Assembly (NCBI GenBank): GCA_021204635.1
Contig: JAJPZB010000085.1
Location: 1 to 17,111, forward strand
DNA: 17,111 bases
Direction: 5' to 3'
From: Opitutia bacterium
Lineage (GTDB): Bacteria > Verrucomicrobiota > Verrucomicrobiia > Opitutales > UBA953
Every line of letters starts with the position of its first letter. Positions within the stretch are counted from its first letter, which is position 1. The notes below the pieces were generated by a model. That model was not told the origin of the DNA, ran no database searches, and saw nothing but the letters and a program-made list of their open reading frames with translations. The translations under genes and the position numbers were made by a program. This document shows positions 4,733 through 12,234 of this stretch, piece after piece.

Positions 4733-7324
4733 TCAGTCTTCGTCTTTGTCGTCGCCACCGTCATTGTTGTCGCTGTCGCCTTGACCGGGCTTGTCGCTGC
4801 GTGGAGGCGGTGGCGGCGTGGGATTATCACCCTGCGGTGGCTTGTTGCCGGCAGGCGGCTGGGTTGGTGGTGGCGGATTGCCACCGTTGTCGGAATCTTC
4901 GGCAGACTTCGCCTGCTTGGGATTCATCGCGGGCGGATTGTTGCCACCAACAGCGGGTTTGTTGCCGGCAGGAGCTTTGCCCTTCTTGCCCTTTTTGTTT
5001 TTGGGCTTGACAGGTTGGTTGTCGTCGCTCGTAGGCGCATTGTTGTCCTCGGTCTCGGCGGGAATATCCGCGAGGAAAATGCCATTCACCACCGTCGTGG
5101 CGGCAACACTCTCGGACTTGTCGGGATTGTTGTCGCTCGCAGGCGCGGGTTCGGGGCCTTTGTTGTCGCCGCTTGGTGGCGGGTTGCCGGGTTTGTTGTC
5201 GCCGCGTGGAGGCGGTGGTGGCGGGGGATTGTCGCCCTGCGGAGCTTTGTTGCCGGCAGGCGGTTGGGTTGGTGGTGGCGGATTGCCACCGTTGTCGGCA
5301 GACGCAGGCTTCTTCTGCATCGGCGCTTTGTTGTCGCCCTGCGGAGCTTTGTTGCCGGCGGGCGGCTGACCACCCTGTGGCGGGTTGCCTTTCTCGGGTT
5401 TGTTGCCCTGCGGAGGCGGGGGAAGCGGGTATCCGTTGTCTTTGTCGCCGGCAGATGCCGCCTTTTTGGGAGCGGCTTTGTGGTCGGGCGTTGCGCCCTT
5501 GGTGGGGGCTGCGGCAGGCGCTTTGTTGCCGCCGGCAGGGCCTTTGTTGTCGGCGCCTGCGGGCTGTTTGTCGCCTTTTTTCTTTTTATCCTTGTGCTTG
5601 GCCTTTTTATCCTTGTCGCCTGCGGGCGCTTTGTTGTCGGTTTCGGCGGGGATGTCGGCGAGAAACGCGCTCATTGGCGTCGCCACCGTTGCGGTGCCCA
5701 CGTCGTCCGCGTTCGAGGCTTTGTCATTGTTGCCGGCAGGGGCATTGTTGTCGCCTGCGGGCGGTTTTGGCGGCATTCCGTTGCCGCCGCCCGGACCGAA
5801 TCCGCCAGGACCACCGGGTCCTCCAGGACCGCCGAATCCGCCATTTCCGCCCTGCGGAGGTTTGCCGGGCATTCCGCCGGGCCCTTCGGATTGCGCGCTT
5901 TTCGCGGAGAGATCGACCTTCGGCGCCGGAGCAGCCGTGTAAACCAACTTGCCGCCGTTGTCCAAATCGTAGGATTTGCCGTCTTTGAAAATGCCGCTTT
6001 TGCTGCGATAGTGGATCGTGTTGCCGTTGCTCTTTATGCGGGAAATAACGGCTTTTGCGGATTTGCCCGTGAACTCGTCAACGCTCGATTCGCCGGTGAC
6101 ATTCCACGTTGCGCCATCTGCCAACGCCAAGGTGACTTTGCCCGCCGACGCCTTGCTGTTTATCGCGCCGGTGAGCGTCGTGCCCTTGTTCAAAATCATG
6201 GAAATGGAGCTGATGTCGTTGACCCTGACATCGCCGTTCAATTCCTGCTCGTCCGCTGTCAAGACCAAATGTCCGCCGTTCTTTCCGGTCCGCCCCCAGC
6301 GCGCAACGCCAGCGGAGACGAGCACGCCGTCGTTCGAGACGAGCTTTGCCTTTTTCAAATTGATTTTCGCGCTCGTGTTCGTGATGAAAAACACGGGGCC
6401 CGAGTTCGCGGTGAGGCTTCCGCCTTCCATGTCGAAAACGCTCGTTCCGACGCCGGCGTCGCCCGAGAAGCTTTGGTAAAGCATCGCGCCGCAGATTCTG
6501 TTTCCGACGAGCGTCGTGTTTTTGAGCTTGATGGAATTTTTGCCCTCGATGACAGCGGCTTCCGCGCCGTTTGAAACGAAATTGCTGTCCTCCGCGCGAA
6601 TGTCGCCGGTGGAATAAATGCCGGGCGAGCCGTCGCCGTTTGTCTCGGCGTTGACGTTTTTCACGAAGACATTTCCTTCGCCGCGGTCTGTTGCCAAGGC
6701 GGCGCAGTGCGCGCCGGTCGTGGTGATTTTCAGGTTTTCGCCGATAATCGTTCCGCCGTAGGTCGCGTCGAGACCTCGGGAAGAATTTTTCTTCGTCACG
6801 ATCTCGGTGTTTTTGACGGTGACCTTCGCCTTTTCTCCCCACGCGAACACGGCGTTGGAACCCGAGGCGTCTGTCGTGATTTTTCCTTTGTCAATCGACA
6901 GGGAAGAATTTGCCCACGCGGCGACTGCGGAGTTCAGCGAGTAGAAATTGGATTCTTCTTCGGAGGAAGAATTTCCGGTCTTGCCGATTTGCAGGTCGCT
7001 GATGGTCAGCTTCGCGCCGTCTTTCACGCGGACGGCGGTTGCGTTCGCGCTCTCGGCGGAAAGTTTCAGCGCGCTTTCGGTCTTGGATTTTTTGCCGGAG
7101 AGCTCGTAAACGGCGTCGCCCGTGACGGAAGGCTTGTCGTTTTGCATGCTCATTTTCATGCCTCCGGGACCGCCCTGCGGCTGCATTCCGCCGGGGCCTC
7201 CGTGCATGCCTTGGCCGCCCGGGGGCGCGCCAAAATTTTCGTTGCCTTGGGCGAGCATCGCAGTTGTCGCGAAACTGAGGCCAAGTGCTGCAATCAGCAG
7301 CGTTCTCCATTTCATGCGTGTCAT
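4733..7324 (-). CDS. Secreted beta-helix protein with a long Pro/Gly/Asn/Asp-rich tail
   Basis: The 863-residue product is of unknown function. It has a signal peptide (basic MTRMKWR, hydrophobic LLIAALGLSFATTAM, likely cut near residue 26 after ALA/LAQ-like residues) and a GGPGGM-rich linker. Residues about 50-465 hold short Asn/Ser/Thr/Gly-rich beta repeats with polar turns, typical of right-handed parallel beta-helix surface proteins. Residues 469-863 are low complexity: PGG runs, PAGNK and PQGDN repeats, lysine-rich KDKKKKG patches and an acidic end (DDKDED). The word FLADIPAET occurs twice (554-562 and 750-758) inside a duplicated module. No autotransporter barrel or sorting signal is seen. 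I chose ATG 7324, not the open frame up to 7636, because AAGGA sits 7 nt before it and the signal peptide follows. Likely exported to the periplasm or surface; adhesion or matrix roles are only guesses. Confidence 0.85.
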   Translation of the reverse strand: MTRMKWRTLLIAALGLSFATTAMLAQGNENFGAPPGGQGMHGGPGGMQPQGGPGGMKMSMQNDKPSVTGDAVYELSGKKSKTESALKLSAESANATAVRVKDGAKLTISDLQIGKTGNSSSEEESNFYSLNSAVAAWANSSLSIDKGKITTDASGSNAVFAWGEKAKVTVKNTEIVTKKNSSRGLDATYGGTIIGENLKITTTGAHCAALATDRGEGNVFVKNVNAETNGDGSPGIYSTGDIRAEDSNFVSNGAEAAVIEGKNSIKLKNTTLVGNRICGAMLYQSFSGDAGVGTSVFDMEGGSLTANSGPVFFITNTSAKINLKKAKLVSNDGVLVSAGVARWGRTGKNGGHLVLTADEQELNGDVRVNDISSISMILNKGTTLTGAINSKASAGKVTLALADGATWNVTGESSVDEFTGKSAKAVISRIKSNGNTIHYRSKSGIFKDGKSYDLDNGGKLVYTAAPAPKVDLSAKSAQSEGPGGMPGKPPQGGNGGFGGPGGPGGPGGFGPGGGNGMPPKPPAGDNNAPAGNNDKASNADDVGTATVATPMSAFLADIPAETDNKAPAGDKDKKAKHKDKKKKGDKQPAGADNKGPAGGNKAPAAAPTKGATPDHKAAPKKAASAGDKDNGYPLPPPPQGNKPEKGNPPQGGQPPAGNKAPQGDNKAPMQKKPASADNGGNPPPPTQPPAGNKAPQGDNPPPPPPPRGDNKPGNPPPSGDNKGPEPAPASDNNPDKSESVAATTVVNGIFLADIPAETEDNNAPTSDDNQPVKPKNKKGKKGKAPAGNKPAVGGNNPPAMNPKQAKSAEDSDNGGNPPPPTQPPAGNKPPQGDNPTPPPPPRSDKPGQGDSDNNDGGDDKDED
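4842..4893. repeat. 52-bp near-identical repeat inside the secreted-protein gene, copy 1
   Basis: This segment matches 5247-5298 with one visible base change (4859 against 5264). Both copies encode, on the minus strand, DNGGNPPPPTQPPAGNK and contain a hairpin GGTGGC-GGATT-GCCACC (4869-4885). The near-identity at the DNA level suggests a recent duplication or gene conversion. Confidence 0.85.
5247..5298. repeat. 52-bp near-identical repeat inside the secreted-protein gene, copy 2
   Basis: Partner of the copy at 4842-4893, with the same internal hairpin at 5274-5290. Both lie in the low-complexity C-terminal coding part. Confidence 0.85.
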
Positions 7325-7540
7325 GTGTTTTTCCTTACGTGAATTTTCTTGGGGTTTTTGCAAATTGTCCTCGTCGTTTCCCGAGAACGAACGATTCAAA
7401 CGCCGTGCCGCAACTTTTGTTTCTCGCTGTGGGAAAATTTTCTTGACTTGCGTCCGAATTCCTTTGCCAAAGCCGAAATTATGGCGCCGGCAAGTGTTTG
7501 TTTTTGCGTTTTTGTGTGGCGCGTCGCAAACTGGTTTTCC

Positions 7541-8515
7541 ATGAAATTGTTTGTTCTCGGCGCGTCGGGATTTTTGGGGCGCGAAGTCGTATTTTCCGCG
7601 CTGCGGCGCGGTTTTGGCGTAACGGCGATTTTTCACGAGACCGAGCCCGTGTTCCCGCCGGCAGTCCGCAAGATGAAGATGGATTTAGAGCGGACGGACG
7701 AGGTGGAATCTCTCATTTTGCAGGAATTTCCCAACGCCGTGATAAATTGCGCCGCCATCATTTCGATCGCGGTGGCGAACGCAAATCCCGAGCGGGCAGA
7801 GCGGCTCAATGTCGCGCTTCCGAGGCGCCTCGCGATGCTCGCGAACCACATTTCCGAGCGACTCGTCCACGTTTCGACAGACATGGTTTTCGACGGAACC
7901 AAGGGCAATTACGAGCACACCGACACGCCCATGGCGCTTTCGCAAAATTTATACGCGCAGACGAAGCTGCTCGGCGAAAAAGAGGTTTTGAAATACGGGA
8001 AGTCGAACGCGACAGTCGTGCGCGTGCCGGTTATTTCCGGAAATTCGCAATCGGGCGCAAAGTCGCTCCACGAAAGGCTTTTCGCGATGTGGGCGCGCGG
8101 CGAAACCGCGAATCTTTTTGCGGAAGAAATCCGCCAGCCGGTCAGCGTCTCAAATCTCGCCGACGTGCTTGTGGAACTTTGCGAGCGCCCGAATTTGAGC
8201 GGAGTTTATCACTGGGCGGGGACAGACGCCATGTCGCGCGCGGAAATCGGCGAGCGCATCGCGGAGCACTTCGGGCTCTCGCCGCAAAAATTCGTGAAGC
8301 GGATTTCGTATGATGACGTTCCGGGCGCGCGGGAAACGCGACCGCGCGATTTGTCGTTTTCACTGAATCCGCTCGCCGGCAAGCTCAAAACTCGCGCGCA
8401 GCCGTTTGACGAGATTCTCGCGGAAATGCGCGTCCCCGATTGCTGCGCGGCGTGGTTTGAAGCGGAGACGGGGCGAAGGGTTGTGCGGCGCCTGATAAAG
8501 GGCGTCGATTTCTGA
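7541..8515 (+). CDS. RmlD-like extended SDR oxidoreductase (dTDP-4-dehydrorhamnose reductase family)
   Basis: A 324-residue NAD(P)-dependent sugar-nucleotide reductase or epimerase relative. It has the Rossmann glycine motif GASGFLG (7-13), the NCAA segment (69-72), the VSTDMVFDG motif (111-119, matching STDYVFDG of RmlD) and the catalytic pair Y138 and K142 in LYAQTKLLGE. RmlD makes dTDP-L-rhamnose for cell-surface polysaccharide. No rmlA, B or C gene is nearby, so the exact substrate is open; family members can have other roles. ATG 7541 is chosen because the glycine motif then falls at residue 7; the frame is open upstream to 7349. It is divergent from the secreted-protein gene (216 bp between) and first in a run of six plus-strand genes. 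Confidence 0.85.
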   Translation: MKLFVLGASGFLGREVVFSALRRGFGVTAIFHETEPVFPPAVRKMKMDLERTDEVESLILQEFPNAVINCAAIISIAVANANPERAERLNVALPRRLAMLANHISERLVHVSTDMVFDGTKGNYEHTDTPMALSQNLYAQTKLLGEKEVLKYGKSNATVVRVPVISGNSQSGAKSLHERLFAMWARGETANLFAEEIRQPVSVSNLADVLVELCERPNLSGVYHWAGTDAMSRAEIGERIAEHFGLSPQKFVKRISYDDVPGARETRPRDLSFSLNPLAGKLKTRAQPFDEILAEMRVPDCCAAWFEAETGRRVVRRLIKGVDF

Positions 8516-8573
8516 TTTTTTGCGTTTTTGGTTTCTAATTAATTGCGACAACAAAGCGGGAAAGGGGCGGAAG

Positions 8574-9245
8574 ATGTTTTGGCAAAACGTTCCGATTCAC
8601 GTCCTCGATTTCGAGGGCTCGGTGCAGACAGGCATTGTCGAATATGGGTTTGCGACATTGCTCGGCGGCAAGGTAATCAGCGCGCACACGCGATTGTGCG
8701 GCGTTTCAAAGCCGATTCCGTTTGAGGAATCCGGCGTGCACGGAATTTTCGACGAAGACGTGAAAGGCCTCCCGCCGGTTGACGCGGACTGGGATCTTTT
8801 CTCGGGGCTGAGGCGCAGCGGGCTCTTCGGCTCTCACCACGCGCCGGCGGAAATCGGGATGATCTCGGAGGTCTGGCGAGTCCCGGGGAAAGTGCCCGAT
8901 TTTTCGCTGAAAAATTGCCCGCCGGTGAACGACTGGGGTCCGTGGGTCGATACCTGCCGCATCGCGAAAACATGGTTCCCGAGGGAGCGTTCGCACAAGC
9001 TTTCAGACTTGATCGCGCGCTTCGACATCCGCGAGCGCGTTGTCGCGACGGCGGATAAATTTTGCCCGAACACGCGCCGGCGCTACCACTGCGCGCTCTA
9101 CGACGCGATCGCGGCGGCAGAGCTTCTCATCAACATGTGCGAGCATCCGTCGTTCCAAAACACGGGGATTCTCGACCTCATCGAGGCGGGCATGAGCGCG
9201 AAAAAATTTCGCAACCGCATTCAGGGCGAGCTCGATTTGTTCTGA
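8574..9245 (+). CDS. DEDDh-type 3'-5' exonuclease (DnaQ/RNase T superfamily)
   Basis: A 223-residue protein of the superfamily that trims nucleic acid 3' ends with two metal ions, as in DNA polymerase III epsilon, RNase T and oligoribonuclease. Visible are motif I as DFEGS (D12, E14) and motif III as YHCALYDAIAA (H172, D177). Motif II is unusual: the expected H-N-x2-F-D reads SHHAPAEIGMI, with glutamate (E93) where aspartate is normal. The start is ATG 8574, preceded by a purine-rich GGGGCGGAAG that could act as a weak ribosome site; an upstream TTG at 8520 is less likely. It follows the SDR gene by 58 bp and precedes purF by 75 bp. The specific substrate (DNA repair, proofreading or RNA) cannot be told. 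Confidence 0.8.
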   Translation: MFWQNVPIHVLDFEGSVQTGIVEYGFATLLGGKVISAHTRLCGVSKPIPFEESGVHGIFDEDVKGLPPVDADWDLFSGLRRSGLFGSHHAPAEIGMISEVWRVPGKVPDFSLKNCPPVNDWGPWVDTCRIAKTWFPRERSHKLSDLIARFDIRERVVATADKFCPNTRRRYHCALYDAIAAAELLINMCEHPSFQNTGILDLIEAGMSAKKFRNRIQGELDLF

Positions 9246-9320
9246 ATTGCAGAGCCTCCGTTTTTGTGGTTGAGCGCGCGGGGGCGAAAATGTTTCACTT
9301 GGCGGCAACCGAAGCGCCTT

Positions 9321-11231
9321 ATGAGTGATCCGATTAAGCACGAATGTGGAATCGCCGTCATCCGGCTTTTGAAGCCGCTTGAATTTTACGAGCAAAAATA
9401 CGGCACGCCGCTTTATGGGTTTAACCAGCTTTTTCTGCTCATGGAAAAGCAGCACAATCGGGGTCAGGACGGTGCGGGTATCGGCTGTGTCAAGCTCGGA
9501 GTGCCCGCCGGCGAAAGTTTCATGGCGCGAGACCGCGCGCTCGGCTCTTCCGCGCTGACAGAGATGTTTTCCCGCCAGCTTGCAGACTACGATTCCAAGG
9601 TGCGAACCGGAGAAATTTTCCCCGAAATTCCTTCCACGGTTAAGAAAAATTTTGCATTCGGCGGCGAGATCCTCATGGGGCACCTGCGCTACGGGACTTC
9701 GGGGAACTACGATTTGTCAACCTGCCACCCCTTTGCGCGCAAATCGATTTGGCCGACGCGCAACCTGATGATCGCGGGCAATTTCTCGATAACAAACCCG
9801 AACGAACTCAACGAAATCCTCGTCAATCGCGGCGCCCACCCGATTTTTTCCACCGACACGCAATCGCTACTCGAAGAACTCGGTTTTTGGCTTGACGACG
9901 CGCACACGACGATTTTCCGCGAACTGCGCGACGCAGGCGTTGCCGGCCGCGACATGCCCGCGATTATTTCCCGCAGAATCGACCTCGCGGAAGTGCTCCG
10001 GAAAGCCTCCGTGAAGTGGGACGGCGGCTACACGATTTGCGGAATCACCGGCAACGGCGACCTGTTTGCGACGCGCGACCCGAACGGGATTCGCCCGTGC
10101 TTCATCATGCGCAACGAAGAAGTTGTCGCCGTCGCGAGCGAGCGCGCGCCGCTGATGACGATTTTCAACGCGTCGGAGGCGGACGTCAGTGAATTGCGCC
10201 CGGGCTCTGCGATGATCGTCGAAAACCACGGCGAAACGCGCTTCGAGCAAATTGTGCCCGAGGGCAAAAAGACGCAGTGCTCCTTCGAGCGCCTCTATTT
10301 TTCGCGCGGCAACGACGTCGCGATTTACAGGGAGCGCAAGGCTCTCGGCGCCGCTCTCGCGCCCCGCATTCTCAAAGAAATCGACAACGATTTGCTCAAC
10401 ACGGTTTTCTCGTTCATTCCAAACACGGCGGAGCCCGCATATTACGGCATGATGGCGGAACTGCGGATTTCGCGCCGCCGGCAAGTGCGCGCCGAGCTTC
10501 TCGCCGCAGCGAAGAAGGGCAAAGTCGATGAGGCGCTGATCGACCGGCTGATAATGGGAAATTGGCCGCGCGGAGAAAAAGTCGCGCACAAAGACATCAA
10601 GCTGCGCACATTTATTTCGCAGGAAAAAGACAGGACGAAACTTGCGTCGCACGTTTACGACATCACCTACGGCGTCGTGAAAGAGGGCGAAAACCTCGTA
10701 ATCATCGACGATTCGATCGTGCGCGGCACGACGCTCCGCGAATCCATTTTGAAAATTCTTTCCCGCCCGAATCCGAAAAAAATCATCGTGTGCTCGTCGG
10801 CGCCGCAAGTCCGCTATCCGGATTGCTACGGCATCGACATGAGCGAGCTCGGGAAATTTCTCGCGTTTCAGGCGGCGGTGCAGCTCGTCCAGCAGTCGGG
10901 CAACGGCGGCTTGCTCCGCGAAGTTTACAAGGAATGCGTCGAGGAGCTGAAGCAACCGACGCCGTCGATGGTCAACCACGTCGCGAAAATCTACGACCAA
11001 TTTACGATGGAGCAGATTTCCAAAAAATGCGCGGAGTTGGTCTATCCGAGCTGCGACTGGCACGGCGAGCTCGTCCTCATTTACCAGACGATCGAGGACC
11101 TGCACAAATCCTGCCCGGGCAGCGACGGCGATTGGTATTTCACGGGAAATTATCCGACGCCGGGCGGCTTCCGCGCGCTCAATCGCGCATACATCAATTT
11201 CTACGAGAACAGGACGGGGCGCGCGTACTGA
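9321..11231 (+). CDS. purF: Amidophosphoribosyltransferase, long Bacteroidetes-type
   Basis: PurF makes 5-phosphoribosylamine from PRPP and glutamine, the first committed step of purine synthesis. The 636-residue product starts MSDPIKHECGIA. Removal of eight residues would expose C9 as the N-terminal glutaminase nucleophile. QHNRGQDGAG (44-53) and MGHLRYGTSG belong to the glutaminase domain, and VIIDDSIVRGTT (460-471) is the PRPP loop. It is about 130 residues longer than E. coli or Bacillus PurF. From memory, its opening (RLLKPLEFYEQKYGT, LLMEKQHNRGQDGAG) resembles the long PurF of Bacteroides. Of the Bacillus iron-sulfur cysteines, those in QCSFE and PDCYGID have counterparts, but the final CxxC-FTG pair reads GDWYFTG, so a 4Fe-4S cluster is doubtful. 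It precedes gluQRS by 63 bp. Confidence 0.93.
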   Translation: MSDPIKHECGIAVIRLLKPLEFYEQKYGTPLYGFNQLFLLMEKQHNRGQDGAGIGCVKLGVPAGESFMARDRALGSSALTEMFSRQLADYDSKVRTGEIFPEIPSTVKKNFAFGGEILMGHLRYGTSGNYDLSTCHPFARKSIWPTRNLMIAGNFSITNPNELNEILVNRGAHPIFSTDTQSLLEELGFWLDDAHTTIFRELRDAGVAGRDMPAIISRRIDLAEVLRKASVKWDGGYTICGITGNGDLFATRDPNGIRPCFIMRNEEVVAVASERAPLMTIFNASEADVSELRPGSAMIVENHGETRFEQIVPEGKKTQCSFERLYFSRGNDVAIYRERKALGAALAPRILKEIDNDLLNTVFSFIPNTAEPAYYGMMAELRISRRRQVRAELLAAAKKGKVDEALIDRLIMGNWPRGEKVAHKDIKLRTFISQEKDRTKLASHVYDITYGVVKEGENLVIIDDSIVRGTTLRESILKILSRPNPKKIIVCSSAPQVRYPDCYGIDMSELGKFLAFQAAVQLVQQSGNGGLLREVYKECVEELKQPTPSMVNHVAKIYDQFTMEQISKKCAELVYPSCDWHGELVLIYQTIEDLHKSCPGSDGDWYFTGNYPTPGGFRALNRAYINFYENRTGRAY

Positions 11232-11294
11232 GCGGCGGCATTGTTGCCGCGGAATTTCTCGCAACAAACACGAAAGGGCGGAGCGCATTCCCGC

Positions 11295-12122
11295 ATGGAA
11301 AAATATCGCGGAAGAATCGCCCCGACGCCGACCGGATTTCTGCATCTCGGTCACGCCAAGACCTTTGCGCTCGCGGCGCGGCGCTGTCGCGAGGCGGCAG
11401 GCACGCTCGTTTTGCGAATCGAAGACATCGACGTCGTGCGTTGCAAAAAGGAGTTTGCGACGGCGGCGATGGAAGATTTGCGCGCGCTCGGGATTGCGTG
11501 GGACGAAGGTCCCGATTGTGGCGGCGATTTTGCGCCATACGTCCAATCGCAAAACACGGAATATTTTCTGCAAATTTGGGCGCGGCTTCGCGACGGAGGT
11601 TTCATCTATCCGTGCCGGCGCTCTCGCAAAGATGTCGCCGCAGCGCCGCGAGCGCCTCACGACAATGACGACAACGCCGAGCCGATTTTCCCCGCAGAGT
11701 GGCGCCCCGCAGAAAAAGATTTCGGGAAAAATTTTGCCGAGCCCGGCGATTGGAATTGGCGCTTTCGCGTACCCGACGGCGAGAGAATTTCTTTCCGCGA
11801 CGAGCTTTGTGGCGAGCAGAGCTTCGTCGCGGGCAGGGATTTCGGCGACTTCGTCGTGTGGCGTCGCGACGGCATTCCCGCCTACGAACTCGCCGTCGTC
11901 GCGGACGACATTCGCATGAAAATCACGGAGGTCGTGCGTGGCAGAGATTTGCTGAAATCCACGGCGCGGCAGATTTTGCTCTATCGCGCGCTCGCGGCGA
12001 CAATCCCGAAGTGGGCGCACGCTCCGCTCGTGTTGGACGCGGTCGGCAGGCGCTTGGCGAAGCGCGACGATGCGCTTTCCGTGCGCGCGATTTTGGCGGC
12101 AGGCGGGAAGATTGAGATTTGA
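11295..12122 (+). CDS. gluQRS: Glutamyl-Q tRNA(Asp) synthetase
   Basis: GluQRS activates glutamate and attaches it to the queuosine base of tRNA-Asp rather than to the tRNA 3' end. The 275-residue product is a class I synthetase catalytic core without an anticodon-binding domain, as the family requires. It shows RIAPTPTGFLHLGH (7-20, HIGH-like), VLRIEDID (39-46), VVADDIRMKITEVVRGRDLL (201-220), and RRLAKRDDA (252-260) replacing KMSKS. The zinc site of E. coli YadB (CxC plus Y and C) is mostly missing: only C107 in YPCRRSR remains. The start is ATG 11295, just before the catalytic motif; an upstream TTG at 11241 is less likely. Its product needs queuosine, and queC is in the same window. Confidence 0.9.
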   Translation: MEKYRGRIAPTPTGFLHLGHAKTFALAARRCREAAGTLVLRIEDIDVVRCKKEFATAAMEDLRALGIAWDEGPDCGGDFAPYVQSQNTEYFLQIWARLRDGGFIYPCRRSRKDVAAAPRAPHDNDDNAEPIFPAEWRPAEKDFGKNFAEPGDWNWRFRVPDGERISFRDELCGEQSFVAGRDFGDFVVWRRDGIPAYELAVVADDIRMKITEVVRGRDLLKSTARQILLYRALAATIPKWAHAPLVLDAVGRRLAKRDDALSVRAILAAGGKIEI

Positions 12123-12137
12123 AAATCGGCAAATTTG

Positions 12138-12173
12138 CAGGAAAAGTCTTTTGAACCCGCGAAACTTTTCCTG
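12138..12173 (+). promoter_or_regulatory. Perfect 10-bp inverted repeat upstream of the histidine kinase
   Basis: CAGGAAAAGT (12138-12147) and ACTTTTCCTG (12164-12173) are exact inverted copies with a 16-bp spacer, in the 112-bp gap between gluQRS and the kinase gene. Only TTT follows, so it would be a weak terminator; it could equally be an operator. The function is not established. Confidence 0.5.
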
Positions 12174-12234
12174 TTTAATGTTGCGCAAATTCCCGCAATT
12201 CTTTCTCCCCAAAAAAATTCTGACACCCGCCGCC

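Noticed and set aside
4664..6574. A 636-codon open frame on the plus strand opposite the secreted protein.
   Set aside because: It is the mirror of the low-complexity coding region: Arg/Val/Trp-rich with no domain. The minus-strand frame has a signal peptide, ribosome site and proper terminator.
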